From positions 740,780-804,779 of the forward strand of contig NZ_QOIM01000042.1 of the NCBI RefSeq assembly GCF_003323735.1: DNA of 64,000 nucleotides, read 5' to 3'. The notes under the pieces are model-generated. The model did no database searches. It was not told where the DNA came from and worked only from the letters and a program-made list of their open reading frames with translations. The stretch is from Streptomyces reniochalinae (GTDB lineage: Bacteria > Actinomycetota > Actinomycetes > Streptomycetales > Streptomycetaceae). Shown here piece after piece: positions 34,627 to 44,552 of this stretch. The position numbers were made by a program, and so were the translations under genes. Position 1 is the stretch's first letter. Every line of letters begins with the position of its first letter.

Positions 34627-36113
34627 TGGCCGGCGCGGCCGCCGCACCCGCCTCCGGCGGCGACGCGGGAAGCGGGGGCGGCGGCGAGCACGGCACGGAG
34701 TTCCGCAAGGAGATGGGTCCTTGGGCCAACTTCGCCCTCGGCTTCACCTACCTCTCGCCCGTCGTGAGCACCTACACCCTCTTCGGCTCGGCGCTGGCCG
34801 AGGGCGGGCCGCCGATGATCTGGGCGTTCCTGCTGGCGGGCTGCGGGCAGTTCCTGGTCTCCCTCGTGTTCGGGGAGATCGTGGCCCAGTACCCCATCGC
34901 GGGCGGCGTCTACCCGTGGGCGCGGCGGCTGTGGGGCATGCGGTACGCGTGGATGACGGGCTGGGTCTACATGTGGGCGCTGCTGGTGACGATCACCAGC
35001 GTGGCGTACGGCGCGGGCCCCTACGTCGCCATCCTGTTCGGGTTCGACGCCAGCGTGCACACCACGGTGATCTGCACCGTCATCCTCATCGTCGTCGCCG
35101 CGCTCATCAACTACGCCGGGACCAGGGCGCTGTCCCTGGCCGCCGTCATCGGCTTCGGCGCCGAGCTGATCGGCGCCCTCATCGTCGGCGTCTACCTGCT
35201 GTCCACGCACCGCATGCACGGGCTCGGCGTCCTCTTCGACACCTACGGAACGCAGGGCAGCGGCTCCTACGCGCCGGTGTTCCTGGCCGCGGCCATCATC
35301 GGCTTCTACCAGTACTACGGCTTCGAGGCGTGCGGCGACACCGCCGAGGAGGTCGCCCACCCCGGCAAGGTCATCCCCAAGGCGATGCGCCGCACGATCT
35401 ACGTGGGCGGCGCCGCGGCCACCTTCACCTGCGGTTCGCTGCTGCTGTCGGTCACCGACTACGGCGCGGTGATCTCCGGTGAGAACTCCGACCCCGTGGT
35501 CAACCTCCTCTTCGACGCGCTCGGCACCGTGGGCGCGCGCCTGGTGATGGCCGTCGTCCTCATCTCCTTCCTCTCCTGCACCGTCAGCCTCCAGGCCGCC
35601 GCCGGGCGCCTCATCTACTCCTACGCCCGCGACCGCATGGTCGTCGGACACCGGCTGCTGCGCCACTTCTCCCCCAAGCGGGCCGTGCCCGAGGTGGCGC
35701 TCCTGGTGGCCGCCGTCATCCCCGGACTCATCGCCTTCGGCTCGCTGATCTCCGCCGACGCCCTCACCAAGATCGTGTCCTTCGCGATCCTGGGCATCTA
35801 CGGCGCCTTCCAGATGGTCGTCCTCGCCGCGCTGCGGGCCCGGATCAAGGGCTGGCGCGCGACCGGGGAGTTCACCCTCGGCCGCTGGGGCCTGCTGGTC
35901 AACGGCGCGGCGCTGGCCTACGGCATCTTCGCCATCGTCAACATCTGCTGGGCCCGCACGCCCGAGGAGCCCTGGTACTCCAACTACATCGTGCTGCTGT
36001 GCGGCGGCATCGTGCTGGGCACGGGACTGCTGTACATGTTCACCACCCACCACTACGGGCGCGGCGACGCCCCCTCCGGCGACGCGATCCCGCAGGCGCA
36101 CGGCGCCCGCTGA
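34626..36113 (+). CDS. APC-family amino acid/amine permease
   Basis: A 495-residue transporter with 12 predicted transmembrane helices and an APC start (FALGFTYLSPVVSTYTLFG, then QYPIAGGVYPWARRLWGMRY). A 30-residue Gly/Ala-rich N-terminus is cytoplasmic. Coupled to the choline-oxidase-like gene, it probably imports choline or a related quaternary amine. A perfect 17-base hairpin follows the stop. Confidence 0.88.
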   Translation: MAGAAAAPASGGDAGSGGGGEHGTEFRKEMGPWANFALGFTYLSPVVSTYTLFGSALAEGGPPMIWAFLLAGCGQFLVSLVFGEIVAQYPIAGGVYPWARRLWGMRYAWMTGWVYMWALLVTITSVAYGAGPYVAILFGFDASVHTTVICTVILIVVAALINYAGTRALSLAAVIGFGAELIGALIVGVYLLSTHRMHGLGVLFDTYGTQGSGSYAPVFLAAAIIGFYQYYGFEACGDTAEEVAHPGKVIPKAMRRTIYVGGAAATFTCGSLLLSVTDYGAVISGENSDPVVNLLFDALGTVGARLVMAVVLISFLSCTVSLQAAAGRLIYSYARDRMVVGHRLLRHFSPKRAVPEVALLVAAVIPGLIAFGSLISADALTKIVSFAILGIYGAFQMVVLAALRARIKGWRATGEFTLGRWGLLVNGAALAYGIFAIVNICWARTPEEPWYSNYIVLLCGGIVLGTGLLYMFTTHHYGRGDAPSGDAIPQAHGAR

Positions 36114-36118
36114 CCCCA

Positions 36119-36158
36119 CGAGGGTGGTGCCCGCCGGGTGCGGCGGGCACCACCCTCG
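36119..36158. terminator. Bidirectional terminator between permease and MMPL genes
   Basis: A perfect 17-base stem (36119-36135 with 36142-36158) and a six-base loop lie between the convergent stops at 36113 and 36163. Confidence 0.8.
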
Positions 36159-36162
36159 CGTC

Positions 36163-38625
36163 TCACCCCACGTGCTGCCGGTCGCGGGCGCCGCCGGGCG
36201 CCTCGGGGACGGCGGCCGACGCCGAGACCGCGTGCCCCTCCGCCCGATCCGCCCGCTCCCGCTCCTCGGACCCCGCCTCCCCGTGCTCCACCCGGGGCAG
36301 CCACCGCAGCCACGAGGGCAGGTACCAGTTGCGCTCGCCCAGCAGCATCATCACCGCGGGCAGCAGCACCATGCGCACCAGCGTGGCGTCCAGCAGGACG
36401 GCGACGGCCAGACCCACACCCATCTGCTTCATATCCTGCATCGACAGCGTCGCGAACACCGCGAAGACGGCGATCATGATGACGGCCGCCCCCGTCACCG
36501 CGGGGGCCGTGGCCCGCACACCCTCACGGATGGCCTCCCGCGTGGCCGCTCCCCGGTCCTTGGCCTCGCGGATCCGGGAGACCACGAAGACGTGGTAGTC
36601 CATCGACAGACCGAACAGCACCACCAGCACGAACAGCGGCATCCACGACTCGATGGCACCCACCGCCTGTGTGCCGAAGAGCTCGTCACCCCACCCGTGC
36701 TGGAAGACCGCCGTCATCACCCCGTACGCGGCGCCGACCGACAGCAGGTTCAGCACGATCGAGGCGAGCGCGATGGGCAGCGAGCGGAAGCACACGAGCA
36801 TCAGCAAGAAGGTGACGGCCGTGATGAACGCGAACACTGGCACGATGCCGTCCCGCAACTGGTCGTTGAAGTCCGTCGAGCCGGCCAGCTCACCGGTGAC
36901 GTAGGCCTGGCCACCGGCGGCCGCCGGTTCCAGGACGTCGGGGACGAGGCGGTCGCGCAGGGTGTCGAGCGCGGCGAGCGAGGCCGCGTCGGTCCCGTTC
37001 CCCGCCAGCGGTACGTCGATCACGGCGACGTCGGAGTCGGCGTACACCCGCGTCTCGACGCCTCTGCCGAACCGCGCGCCCTCCTCGCGCAGGGCACCGC
37101 GGAAGTCCGCCAGCGCCGTGCGGGTCTTCGCGGAGCGCACGTCGTCGGCCTTGAGGACGACACGCGCCGGGGAAGGACCACCGGGGAAGGTCTCGCTGAT
37201 CTTCTCGGCGCTGACCCGCAGCTCGGCGTCCTGTGACATCTGCTGCTCCAGCGAGAGCTGTTCGGTCTTCATGCCCAGCGCGGGCGCGGCCAGCGCGAGC
37301 ATCGCCACGGCGGCGGCGACGGCGAACAGCCCCGGCGCCGCCAGCACGGGCCGCAGCAGCGCGCCGGAGATCCGGCCACCGGGCGCGCGCCGCCCAGCGG
37401 GACCGCCCTGTCCCGCGGACCTGTCCTGTCCGGCGGCCCCGGGCTGCCCCGCCGCCCGCCCCCGCTTCCGCCCGCGTCCGCCGCCGCGCCTGCCGAACAG
37501 GCGTGGCCTGCCCTTCTCCACCCGGTCGCCCAGCCAGGACAGCGCGGCGGGCAGGATCGTCACCGAGCCGACCATCGCGATGAAGACGACCAGGATCGTG
37601 GCCACCGCGAACCCCTGGAACAGCAACAGCCCCGACAGGAACATGCCCGCCATCGCCACCATCACCGTCAGGCCCGAGACCAGGACGGCCCGCCCACTGG
37701 TCGCGGCCGCGATCCGCAACGCCGTCTGGGCGTCCCGGCCCGCTGCCCGCTCGTCGCGCTCCCTGCGCAGATAGAACAGGCAGTAGTCGACCCCGACCGC
37801 GAGCCCCATCAGGAGCATCACCGAGTTGGTCTGCTCGTCGATGTGCAGCCGGCTGGAGACCAGCGCGAGGATGCCGTTCGCGGCCAGGAACGCGGTGATC
37901 GCGAGCGCGACCGGCAGCAGCGCCGCCACCAGCGCCCCGAACGCCACCAGCAGGATGCCCAGAGCCAGCGGTACGGCCGTCCACTCGGCCTTGGCGAAGT
38001 CGTCACCGAGGATCTCGTTCAGCCACTTGCCCGCGCTGGCCTCGCCGTACTGGTGGATCTCGACGCCCTCGCCGCGGTGCCCCTCGCGCACCTCCTCGAC
38101 CGCGTCCAGGACCTCGGTGACCGGCTTGTCGTCCGTCGAGTCCGCCGCGCCCCGCATCCGGAAGCCGATCAGCGCCGCCCTGCCGTCCTCGGACGGCAGC
38201 GGCTCGCGCACGTCCTTGACCCGGCCGGTGTCCTCGACGGCCCGTACGACGTCCGCCGCGGCCGCCCGCCAGCCGCCCTCGGCCCGGCTCGCCACCATCA
38301 CCGACTCGGCGGGCGGCTCCTCGATACCGGCGTCCTGAAGGATCGCGGTCGCGCGGGCGGAGTCCCGCACCGACATCTCCGCCTCGGTCGGCTGCGTCAG
38401 CCCGGCCATCCCGCCGAGCGTCGCGGTCAGCACCACGAACAGCAGCCAGCCGAACACCGCCGTCTTCCGGTGCCGGGTGCTCCACCCGCCGAGCCGCGCG
38501 GCCGGCCCCGGGCGGGCCCCGCGCGCCGGGCGGGGAGTGGCGCCTGAGGCCGGTGGCCCGGCCGCCCCGCCGGCCCCGGGCGCTGACGGTGGTCTGGTCG
38601 GTGAGCCGGTCGATGGTCTGGTCAC
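36163..38625 (-). CDS. MMPL/RND-family membrane transporter
   Basis: An 820-residue exporter with about 12 transmembrane helices in two halves, each with a large external loop after its first helix. MMPL hallmarks are GLAVGVDYCLFYLRRERDE in the first half and LFGLSMDYHVFVVSRIREA in the second, whose Asp-Tyr pairs relay protons. A Pro/Gly/Arg-rich cytoplasmic stretch of about 40 residues joins the halves. MMPL proteins export lipids, siderophores or drugs. The GTG at 38625 follows AGGAG. It is divergent from a histidine kinase gene that might regulate it. Confidence 0.9.
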   Translation of the reverse strand: MTRPSTGSPTRPPSAPGAGGAAGPPASGATPRPARGARPGPAARLGGWSTRHRKTAVFGWLLFVVLTATLGGMAGLTQPTEAEMSVRDSARATAILQDAGIEEPPAESVMVASRAEGGWRAAAADVVRAVEDTGRVKDVREPLPSEDGRAALIGFRMRGAADSTDDKPVTEVLDAVEEVREGHRGEGVEIHQYGEASAGKWLNEILGDDFAKAEWTAVPLALGILLVAFGALVAALLPVALAITAFLAANGILALVSSRLHIDEQTNSVMLLMGLAVGVDYCLFYLRRERDERAAGRDAQTALRIAAATSGRAVLVSGLTVMVAMAGMFLSGLLLFQGFAVATILVVFIAMVGSVTILPAALSWLGDRVEKGRPRLFGRRGGGRGRKRGRAAGQPGAAGQDRSAGQGGPAGRRAPGGRISGALLRPVLAAPGLFAVAAAVAMLALAAPALGMKTEQLSLEQQMSQDAELRVSAEKISETFPGGPSPARVVLKADDVRSAKTRTALADFRGALREEGARFGRGVETRVYADSDVAVIDVPLAGNGTDAASLAALDTLRDRLVPDVLEPAAAGGQAYVTGELAGSTDFNDQLRDGIVPVFAFITAVTFLLMLVCFRSLPIALASIVLNLLSVGAAYGVMTAVFQHGWGDELFGTQAVGAIESWMPLFVLVVLFGLSMDYHVFVVSRIREAKDRGAATREAIREGVRATAPAVTGAAVIMIAVFAVFATLSMQDMKQMGVGLAVAVLLDATLVRMVLLPAVMMLLGERNWYLPSWLRWLPRVEHGEAGSEERERADRAEGHAVSASAAVPEAPGGARDRQHVG

Positions 38626-38911
38626 GGGATCCCCGCTCCTGGTCTTGGAGGTGTCGGACGGACGTACCTGGATCGAGCGGGAACGACGCTAGAAGCGCGG
38701 AACCACGCGCCCCAGCCGCCGAAACCCCCTGCCCGACGGGGCGAAAAGAGACTTCCGAGGTGGTGCTAGGTGCACCCCGCAGACGGGCGCGGAGACGAGT
38801 GTGCGGACGGGGCCGGCACGCGCAGACTGGTCACCGTGCCCGGAACAGGGGCATCCAGCACCGCCTGGACACGGGTCCTGGCGGGCGATGGCCGAGAAGA
38901 AGGGAACGGGC

Positions 38912-40240
38912 ATGACACCGCAGGACGGCATGGAGCGGGCGGGGGCGCCGGGGCCCGCCCGAGCGCGGCGGGGCCGCGCGGCGAGCGCACTGCTCGCCGC
39001 CGCACGCGGCCTCCCGCTGATGGTGCTCTCCCTGGGCGTCTCCCTCGCCCTGTTCATCGTGACGGTGCTGTCGGCCGTCTTCCTGCTGCTGGGCCTCGGC
39101 TTCTTCACCACCCCGTGGGTCGTGCACGCCGTACGCGTCCACGCCAACCAGCGCCGCGCACTCGCCGGGCACTGGGCCGGCCTGCGCGTCCTGGACCCCT
39201 ACAGGCCGCTGCCGCCCGGCCCTTCGGGGATCACCGGGCACGTCGAACGCACGGTGCTGCTCCTCAAGGACCCGGCCACCTGGCGCGACCTCGCCTGGCT
39301 GCTCTCCGACGCCGTGGCGGGCTTCCTCCTCGCCCTCCTGCCCGCCGCGCTGATCGCCTGGGGCCTGGAGGGCTGGGTACTGCTCGCGGGGCTGTGGCAC
39401 GCGGTCGCCGGCGACTACTGGTACGGCTTCGTCCACATCGACACCTTCGGCGACGCGCTGGCCGCCGCCGCGCTCGGCACCTTCGCACTGCTGGTCGCCC
39501 GCTACGCCAACCCCTACCTGCTCGACGGCCACTTCCAGCTCGCCCGCGCCCTGCTCGCCCCCACCCGGGGCGCCCAGCTCACCCAGCGCGTCGAGCGGCT
39601 CTACGAGACCCGGCACGACGCCGTGGACACCTCGGCCGCTCAGCTGCGCCGCATCGAACGGGACCTGCACGACGGCGCACAGGCCAGGCTGGTCTCCATG
39701 GGCATGAGCCTCGGTGCCGTCGAAGCCCTCCTCGAACACGACCCCGCCCAGGCCAAGAAACTCCTCGCCCACGCCAGGGAGACCTCGGCCGAGGCCCTGA
39801 CCGAACTGCGCGACCTGGTACGCGGCATCCACCCGCCGGTACTGGCCGAACGCGGCCTCGGGGACGCCGCCCAGGCCCTCGCCCTGCGGATGCGGATGCC
39901 CGTCGAGGTCGACGTCGAGCTGCCGGGACGCTTCCCCGAGCCGGTCGAGTCCGCGGCCTACTTCTCCCTCAGCGAGATCCTCACCAACGCCGTCAAGCAC
40001 GCGGACGCCGACCACATCTGGGTCGACATCCACCACACCGACCTCGACGGCGGCATGCTGCGGATCGCCGTCACCGACGACGGGCAGGGCGGCGCAGACG
40101 TCTCCGGGGGCTCCGGCATCGCGGGAATCGAACGCCGCCTCGGCCAGTTCGACGGCGTCCTGGCCCTCACCAGCCCCCCTGGCGGGCCCACCATGGTCAC
40201 CATGGAAATCCCCTGCCGGCCACTGACCCGCCGCCCGTGA
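38912..40240 (+). CDS. NarL-type sensor histidine kinase (paralogue)
   Basis: A 442-residue membrane kinase with four predicted membrane segments in a putative-sensor domain (residues 30-210, including LLKDPATWRDL). The phosphorylated His lies in ERDLHDGAQARLV, followed by a HATPase with SEILTNAVKHA and DDGQGG. Much of the kinase core is near identical to that at 22785-23906, though the sensor is longer. The ATG at 38912 has AAGGGA upstream; ATG 38888 is an alternative. No response-regulator gene is adjacent. It is divergent from the MMPL exporter gene. Confidence 0.88.
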   Translation: MTPQDGMERAGAPGPARARRGRAASALLAAARGLPLMVLSLGVSLALFIVTVLSAVFLLLGLGFFTTPWVVHAVRVHANQRRALAGHWAGLRVLDPYRPLPPGPSGITGHVERTVLLLKDPATWRDLAWLLSDAVAGFLLALLPAALIAWGLEGWVLLAGLWHAVAGDYWYGFVHIDTFGDALAAAALGTFALLVARYANPYLLDGHFQLARALLAPTRGAQLTQRVERLYETRHDAVDTSAAQLRRIERDLHDGAQARLVSMGMSLGAVEALLEHDPAQAKKLLAHARETSAEALTELRDLVRGIHPPVLAERGLGDAAQALALRMRMPVEVDVELPGRFPEPVESAAYFSLSEILTNAVKHADADHIWVDIHHTDLDGGMLRIAVTDDGQGGADVSGGSGIAGIERRLGQFDGVLALTSPPGGPTMVTMEIPCRPLTRRP

Positions 40241-40529
40241 CACCAGCGCCGGGCGGAGGCCCCTCGCCGGGGCCGGGACGGCAGCCTTCGCCGGGCGCGG
40301 GCGGAAGCGGCCACCGGCCCGTCCCCGCACGGAAGCCGGCGCCGTCCCGCACCGGTGCCGGAGCGTTCGCCGGGTGCGGTGGGGGAGCGGCCGCGGGGCC
40401 GCTCCGGCGCGGAAGCCGGTGCCGACCCGCACCGGCGGAGCCTTTGCCGGATGGGGTGGGGGGCTCCGCCGGGACGGTGACCGCGGCGGTGCGGGCTCCG
40501 TTCCGTTGTGAGCGCGGTGCGTGTCGGGA

Positions 40530-42239
40530 TCACACCAGGGCGGAGACCTTCTCCCGGTACTGCCGGACCGCCGCCGCGTCCCGGTACGGCTCCAGGCGCC
40601 GCTCGAAGTCCCGTACGTACTCGTGGGCCCGCACCGAGCGCATCTCCGCCGCCTGGTGGGCCGCCTCGGCCGCGAGCTGGCAGGCCTGCTCGATCTCGCC
40701 GAGCCCCAGCCGGGCCGTGGCCAGCACCACCCGGCAGAAGAGCCTGCTGCGCGCGAACCCGGCCCCGCGCAGCTGGAGGGAGCGCTCGGCGTGCTGGGCG
40801 GCTGCCCGGTACTGCTGGAGGTCCCGGTGGCAGTGGCCGAACTCGTCGGCGAGCTGCGCGTCGTCGAAGAAGCGCGCCCAGACGGGAACGTCCTCGTTGG
40901 GGCGCGCCGCCTCCAGGGCGCGCTCCGCGCGGGCCAGCGACGCCGCGCAGGCCCGCACCTCGCCCAGCACGCCGTGCCCCCGCGCCTCGGCCGCGTGCAG
41001 CAGCGCCTGCACGAGGGGCGGCACCGAGGTGCCCACCCCCTGCTGGGCGACCCGCGCGAGCTGCACCGCCTCCCTGCCGTGCCCCAGGTAGACGGCCTGC
41101 CTGCTCATCGTCACCAGCACGTAGGCGCCGAAGGCGCGGTCGCCCGCGGCCTGCGTCAGCCGCAGCGCCTGCACGAAGTAGCGCTGTGCCAGGCCGTGCG
41201 CGGCGATGTCGTAGGAGGTCCAGCCCGCCAGCCTGGTCAGGTCGGCGGCCGCGCCGAAGAGGCGTCTGCCGAGCTGCTCGCTGTAGACGCCGCGGAGCAT
41301 CGGCTCGGCCTCGTGTTCCAGATACCGCACCAGGGCCTGCCGGGCGTGGCCGCCGCCGTAGGCGTGGTCGAGGGCGCGGAAGAGGTCGCACACCGAGCGC
41401 AACGCCGCCACGTCGCCGCCCGATACCCGCTGGCCCGGGCCCCGCTCGACCCGGTCGAGGCGCGCGGCGGCCAGTGACGGCGGCCTGGCGGCGACGCCGG
41501 TGCCGCCGCCGACCCGGGACTGGGCGGGGACCCGCAGTCCACCGCCCAGGGACGCCCCGCCCACGGCCCCGCTGACGGCTCCGCGTCCGGCGGCCGGTCC
41601 CGGAGGGGCCCCGCGCCCCGGTCCCGCGCCGGGACCGCGGGCCGGTCCTGTGCCGGCCGCGAGCCCCGCCGGGAGCGGTCCCGCGCCGGCGAGGGCGCCG
41701 GGGCCCGCGCCGCCGGGCGGATGGTTCAGCGGCCCCTCGGGCTCGGGGCCGCGCGCCACCCGCTCGTCGGCCCGGCCGATCAGCCAGTCCCGGCTCGGCA
41801 CCACGAGCCCCGCCGGGGTGAAGGCGATCTTCCGCAGCTCGGCGTGGCTGCCCGAGTCCTTGCGCCACAGCCCGCTGACGATGTCGACCGCCTCGGCGGG
41901 CGTGGCCGCGAACTCCAGGCCCGCGTAGACCGGCGCGCACGCGTCCAGCCCCAGGTCCTGCGCCGTCAGCCGCCGCCCGAGGCGCCGGGTGAAGACCTCG
42001 GCGATCAGCGCGGGCGTGGTGCCCCGCGGCTGCTGACCGCGCAGCCAGCGCGTCACCGATGTCTTGTCGTAACGCAGGTCGAGACCGTGTTCGAGGCCCA
42101 GCTGGTCGACGCGCCTGGCCAGACCGGCGTTGGAGAAGCCCGCCTCGGCGATCAGCGCGGCGAGCTGACGGTTGGGGATGCGCTGCTGGGATGGCTGGGT
42201 CGTGTCGTTCACCGACTCCCCAGATCGTTCCATCGTCAT
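40530..42239 (-). CDS. HTH/TPR transcriptional regulator, NsdA-like
   Basis: A 569-residue regulator. The N-terminal DNA-binding domain has VPNRQLAALI-type packing (here IPNRQLAALIAEAGFSNAGL) and the segment DKTSVTRWLRGQQPRGTTP. A Gly/Pro/Ala-rich insert spans about residues 165-260, and the rest is TPR-like helical repeats. The layout matches the NsdA/NsdB type of negative regulators of Streptomyces development and antibiotics, but orthology is not established. Start choices are ATG 42239, ATG 42233 or GTG 42212. About 290 bases of GC-rich sequence after the stop hold no gene. Confidence 0.8.
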   Translation of the reverse strand: MTMERSGESVNDTTQPSQQRIPNRQLAALIAEAGFSNAGLARRVDQLGLEHGLDLRYDKTSVTRWLRGQQPRGTTPALIAEVFTRRLGRRLTAQDLGLDACAPVYAGLEFAATPAEAVDIVSGLWRKDSGSHAELRKIAFTPAGLVVPSRDWLIGRADERVARGPEPEGPLNHPPGGAGPGALAGAGPLPAGLAAGTGPARGPGAGPGRGAPPGPAAGRGAVSGAVGGASLGGGLRVPAQSRVGGGTGVAARPPSLAAARLDRVERGPGQRVSGGDVAALRSVCDLFRALDHAYGGGHARQALVRYLEHEAEPMLRGVYSEQLGRRLFGAAADLTRLAGWTSYDIAAHGLAQRYFVQALRLTQAAGDRAFGAYVLVTMSRQAVYLGHGREAVQLARVAQQGVGTSVPPLVQALLHAAEARGHGVLGEVRACAASLARAERALEAARPNEDVPVWARFFDDAQLADEFGHCHRDLQQYRAAAQHAERSLQLRGAGFARSRLFCRVVLATARLGLGEIEQACQLAAEAAHQAAEMRSVRAHEYVRDFERRLEPYRDAAAVRQYREKVSALV

Positions 42240-42470
42240 CGGCTTAACGGTCTCCTGCCCTCACGGCTTGTGTCAGACGCCGGGGCGCCCTGCTGGAACG
42301 GCGCGAATGTAACGGTCCGCCGTACCTCGTTCGCCCCCTTCGTCGTGTATTCATCCGTACGTGTGAGTAGGTGACCACCTGCGACGACACTGCGTGACCG
42401 CCGTAGAGTGGCGGCGGGCGCGAGCGCGGAGCAGCCCGCCACCGCGGGCGTGACGAAGGAGACATGAGGC

Positions 42471-43289
42471 ATGGGAGAACCCCGGCTGAACGGTCCGGTG
42501 GAGGGCGAGTTGCGCTTCGTCCACCTGGGCTTCGGCGACAACGCCGTCGACTACCTCGACGCCTGGCAGGAACAGAAGCGGGTGCACGCCGCGCGGTTCG
42601 CCGACGAGATCCCCGACACCTGCCTGATGCTGGAGCACCCCCCGGTCTACACCGCCGGGCGGCGCACCGAGGACAGCGAACGCCCGCTTGACGGCACCCC
42701 CGTCGTGGACGTCGACCGCGGCGGCAAGATCACCTGGCACGGCCCTGGCCAGCTCGTCGGCTACCCGATCCTGAAGCTGCCCCGCCCCGTGGACGTGGTC
42801 GCGCACGTGCGCCGCCTCGAGGAGGCCATGATCCGGGTGTGCACCGAGCTGGGCGTCGAGACCACCCGCGTCGAGGGCCGCAGCGGAGTGTGGGTGCTCG
42901 GCGACGACCTCGGCAGGGCGTCGGAGCGCCCCGCCACCGGCCTCGCGCTCGACTTCGACCCCCGGCTCGACCAGGAGGACTACGACCCGCGCCTGATGGG
43001 CCCCGAGTACGCCCCCTCCAACGCGGGCCAGCGCGGGGTGGACCGCAAGATGGCGCAGATCGGCATCCGGGTCGCCAAGGGCGTGACCATGCACGGCTTC
43101 TCGTTCAACTGCGACCCGGACACGACCGGTTTCGACCAGATCATCCCCTGCGGCATCCGGGACGCGGGCGTCACCTCGCTCTCGCAGGAGCTGGGCAGGA
43201 ATGTTCCCGTCTTTGAGGTGCTTCCCCTGATGGAGAAGCACCTGCGCGAGGTCCTGGAGTCCTCGACGCCCCTGCCCCGCGCGGTCTGA
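42471..43289 (+). CDS. lipB: Octanoyl-[ACP]:protein N-octanoyltransferase LipB
   Basis: A 272-residue cytoplasmic transferase that moves octanoate from acyl carrier protein to lipoyl domains. Signature segments are GGKITWHGPGQLVGYPI, VDRKMAQIGIRVAKG with the catalytic Lys, and FDQIIPCGIRD with the thioester Cys. It lies 112 bases upstream of lipA, the next enzyme of the pathway. AAGGAG lies nine bases before the ATG. Confidence 0.95.
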   Translation: MGEPRLNGPVEGELRFVHLGFGDNAVDYLDAWQEQKRVHAARFADEIPDTCLMLEHPPVYTAGRRTEDSERPLDGTPVVDVDRGGKITWHGPGQLVGYPILKLPRPVDVVAHVRRLEEAMIRVCTELGVETTRVEGRSGVWVLGDDLGRASERPATGLALDFDPRLDQEDYDPRLMGPEYAPSNAGQRGVDRKMAQIGIRVAKGVTMHGFSFNCDPDTTGFDQIIPCGIRDAGVTSLSQELGRNVPVFEVLPLMEKHLREVLESSTPLPRAV

Positions 43290-43401
43290 CCCCTTCCGCC
43301 ACGGGCCGGAGCTCTTCGAGGTTCCGGCCGGTTCGGAAGCCCACAACCGCAGGCGTAGCCTGATACCCGCCGCTGAATCGAAAGTACGTAGGGAGCCGGA
43401 C

Positions 43402-44349
43402 GTGTCCGCTGTCGCACCCGACGGTCGCAAGATGCTCCGCCTGGAGGTCCGCAACAGCCAGACCCCCATCGAGCGCAAGCCCGAATGGATCAAGACCCGG
43501 GCGAAAATGGGCCCCGAGTACAACGCCCTCCAGAACCTGGTCAAGAGCGAGGGCCTGCACACGGTCTGCCAGGAGGCGGGCTGCCCCAACATCTTCGAAT
43601 GCTGGGAGGACCGCGAGGCGACCTTCCTCATCGGCGGCGAGCAGTGCACCCGTCGCTGCGACTTCTGCCAGATCGACACCGGCAAGCCCGCCGAGCTCGA
43701 CCGCGACGAGCCCCGCCGCGTCGCCGAGTCCGTGCGCACGATGGAGCTGCGCTACGCGACGATCACCGGTGTCGCGCGCGACGACCTCGACGACGGCGGC
43801 GCCTGGCTCTACGCCGAGACGGTGCGCCAGATCCACGACCTGATGCCCGACACCGGCGTCGAACTGCTGATCCCCGACTTCAACGCCGAGCCCGACCAGC
43901 TCGCCGAGGTCTTCTCCTCCCGCCCCGAGGTGCTGGCCCACAACGTCGAGACGGTGCCCCGCATCTTCAAGCGCATCCGCCCCGGCTTCCGCTACGAGCG
44001 CTCGCTGGAGGTCCTCACCCGCGCCCGCGAGGACGGCCTCGTCGTCAAGTCCAACCTCATCCTCGGCCTCGGCGAGACCCGCGAGGAGATCAGCGAGGCG
44101 CTGCGCGACCTGCACGAGGCCGGCTGCGAGCTGATCACCATCACCCAGTACCTGCGGCCCACCCCCCGCCACCACCCCGTGGAGCGCTGGGTCAAGCCCC
44201 AGGAGTTCGTCGAGCTGAAGGACGAGGCCGACGAGATCGGCTACGCCGGCGTCATGTCCGGCCCGCTGGTGCGCTCCTCCTACCGCGCCGGACGCCTCTA
44301 CAAGCAGGCGATCGAGGCCCGCAGGACGGGGAACACCTCTGCGGCCTAG
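43402..44349 (+). CDS. lipA: Lipoyl synthase LipA
   Basis: A 315-residue radical SAM enzyme that inserts two sulfurs into protein-bound octanoate. The auxiliary cluster motif is CQEAGCPNIFECW, the radical-SAM cluster motif is CTRRCDFCQI, and the C-terminal Ser ligand lies in VRSSYRAG. The GTG at 43402 has GGGAG six bases upstream. It works directly after LipB. Confidence 0.95.
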   Translation: MSAVAPDGRKMLRLEVRNSQTPIERKPEWIKTRAKMGPEYNALQNLVKSEGLHTVCQEAGCPNIFECWEDREATFLIGGEQCTRRCDFCQIDTGKPAELDRDEPRRVAESVRTMELRYATITGVARDDLDDGGAWLYAETVRQIHDLMPDTGVELLIPDFNAEPDQLAEVFSSRPEVLAHNVETVPRIFKRIRPGFRYERSLEVLTRAREDGLVVKSNLILGLGETREEISEALRDLHEAGCELITITQYLRPTPRHHPVERWVKPQEFVELKDEADEIGYAGVMSGPLVRSSYRAGRLYKQAIEARRTGNTSAA

Positions 44350-44407
44350 CGGGCGTCCGCCCTCAAAGGTGGGGGGCGCCCTGTCGCCCTTGAGGCGTGA
44401 GAGGTCT

Positions 44408-44440
44408 GTGCGGCGAAGCGGTCAGTGAGCTTCGCCGCAC
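44408..44440 (+). terminator. Hairpin after lipA
   Basis: A perfect 12-base stem (44408-44419 with 44429-44440) with a nine-base loop lies 58 bases past the lipA stop. Confidence 0.65.
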
Positions 44441-44552
44441 ATGCTTCTTCCGGCTTTGACCCGCCGGTCACCGCCTGGTAACACCGTTGCGTGACGCTGT
44501 AACCGCGCACCGCGCACGGTTCGAACGAGGCGAGGACTGACGGAGGGGCACA

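Noticed and set aside
35999..38006. Many long overlapping frames opposite the MMPL and permease genes
   Set aside because: They are high-GC shadow frames rich in Arg, Pro and Ala, without family motifs or ribosome sites.
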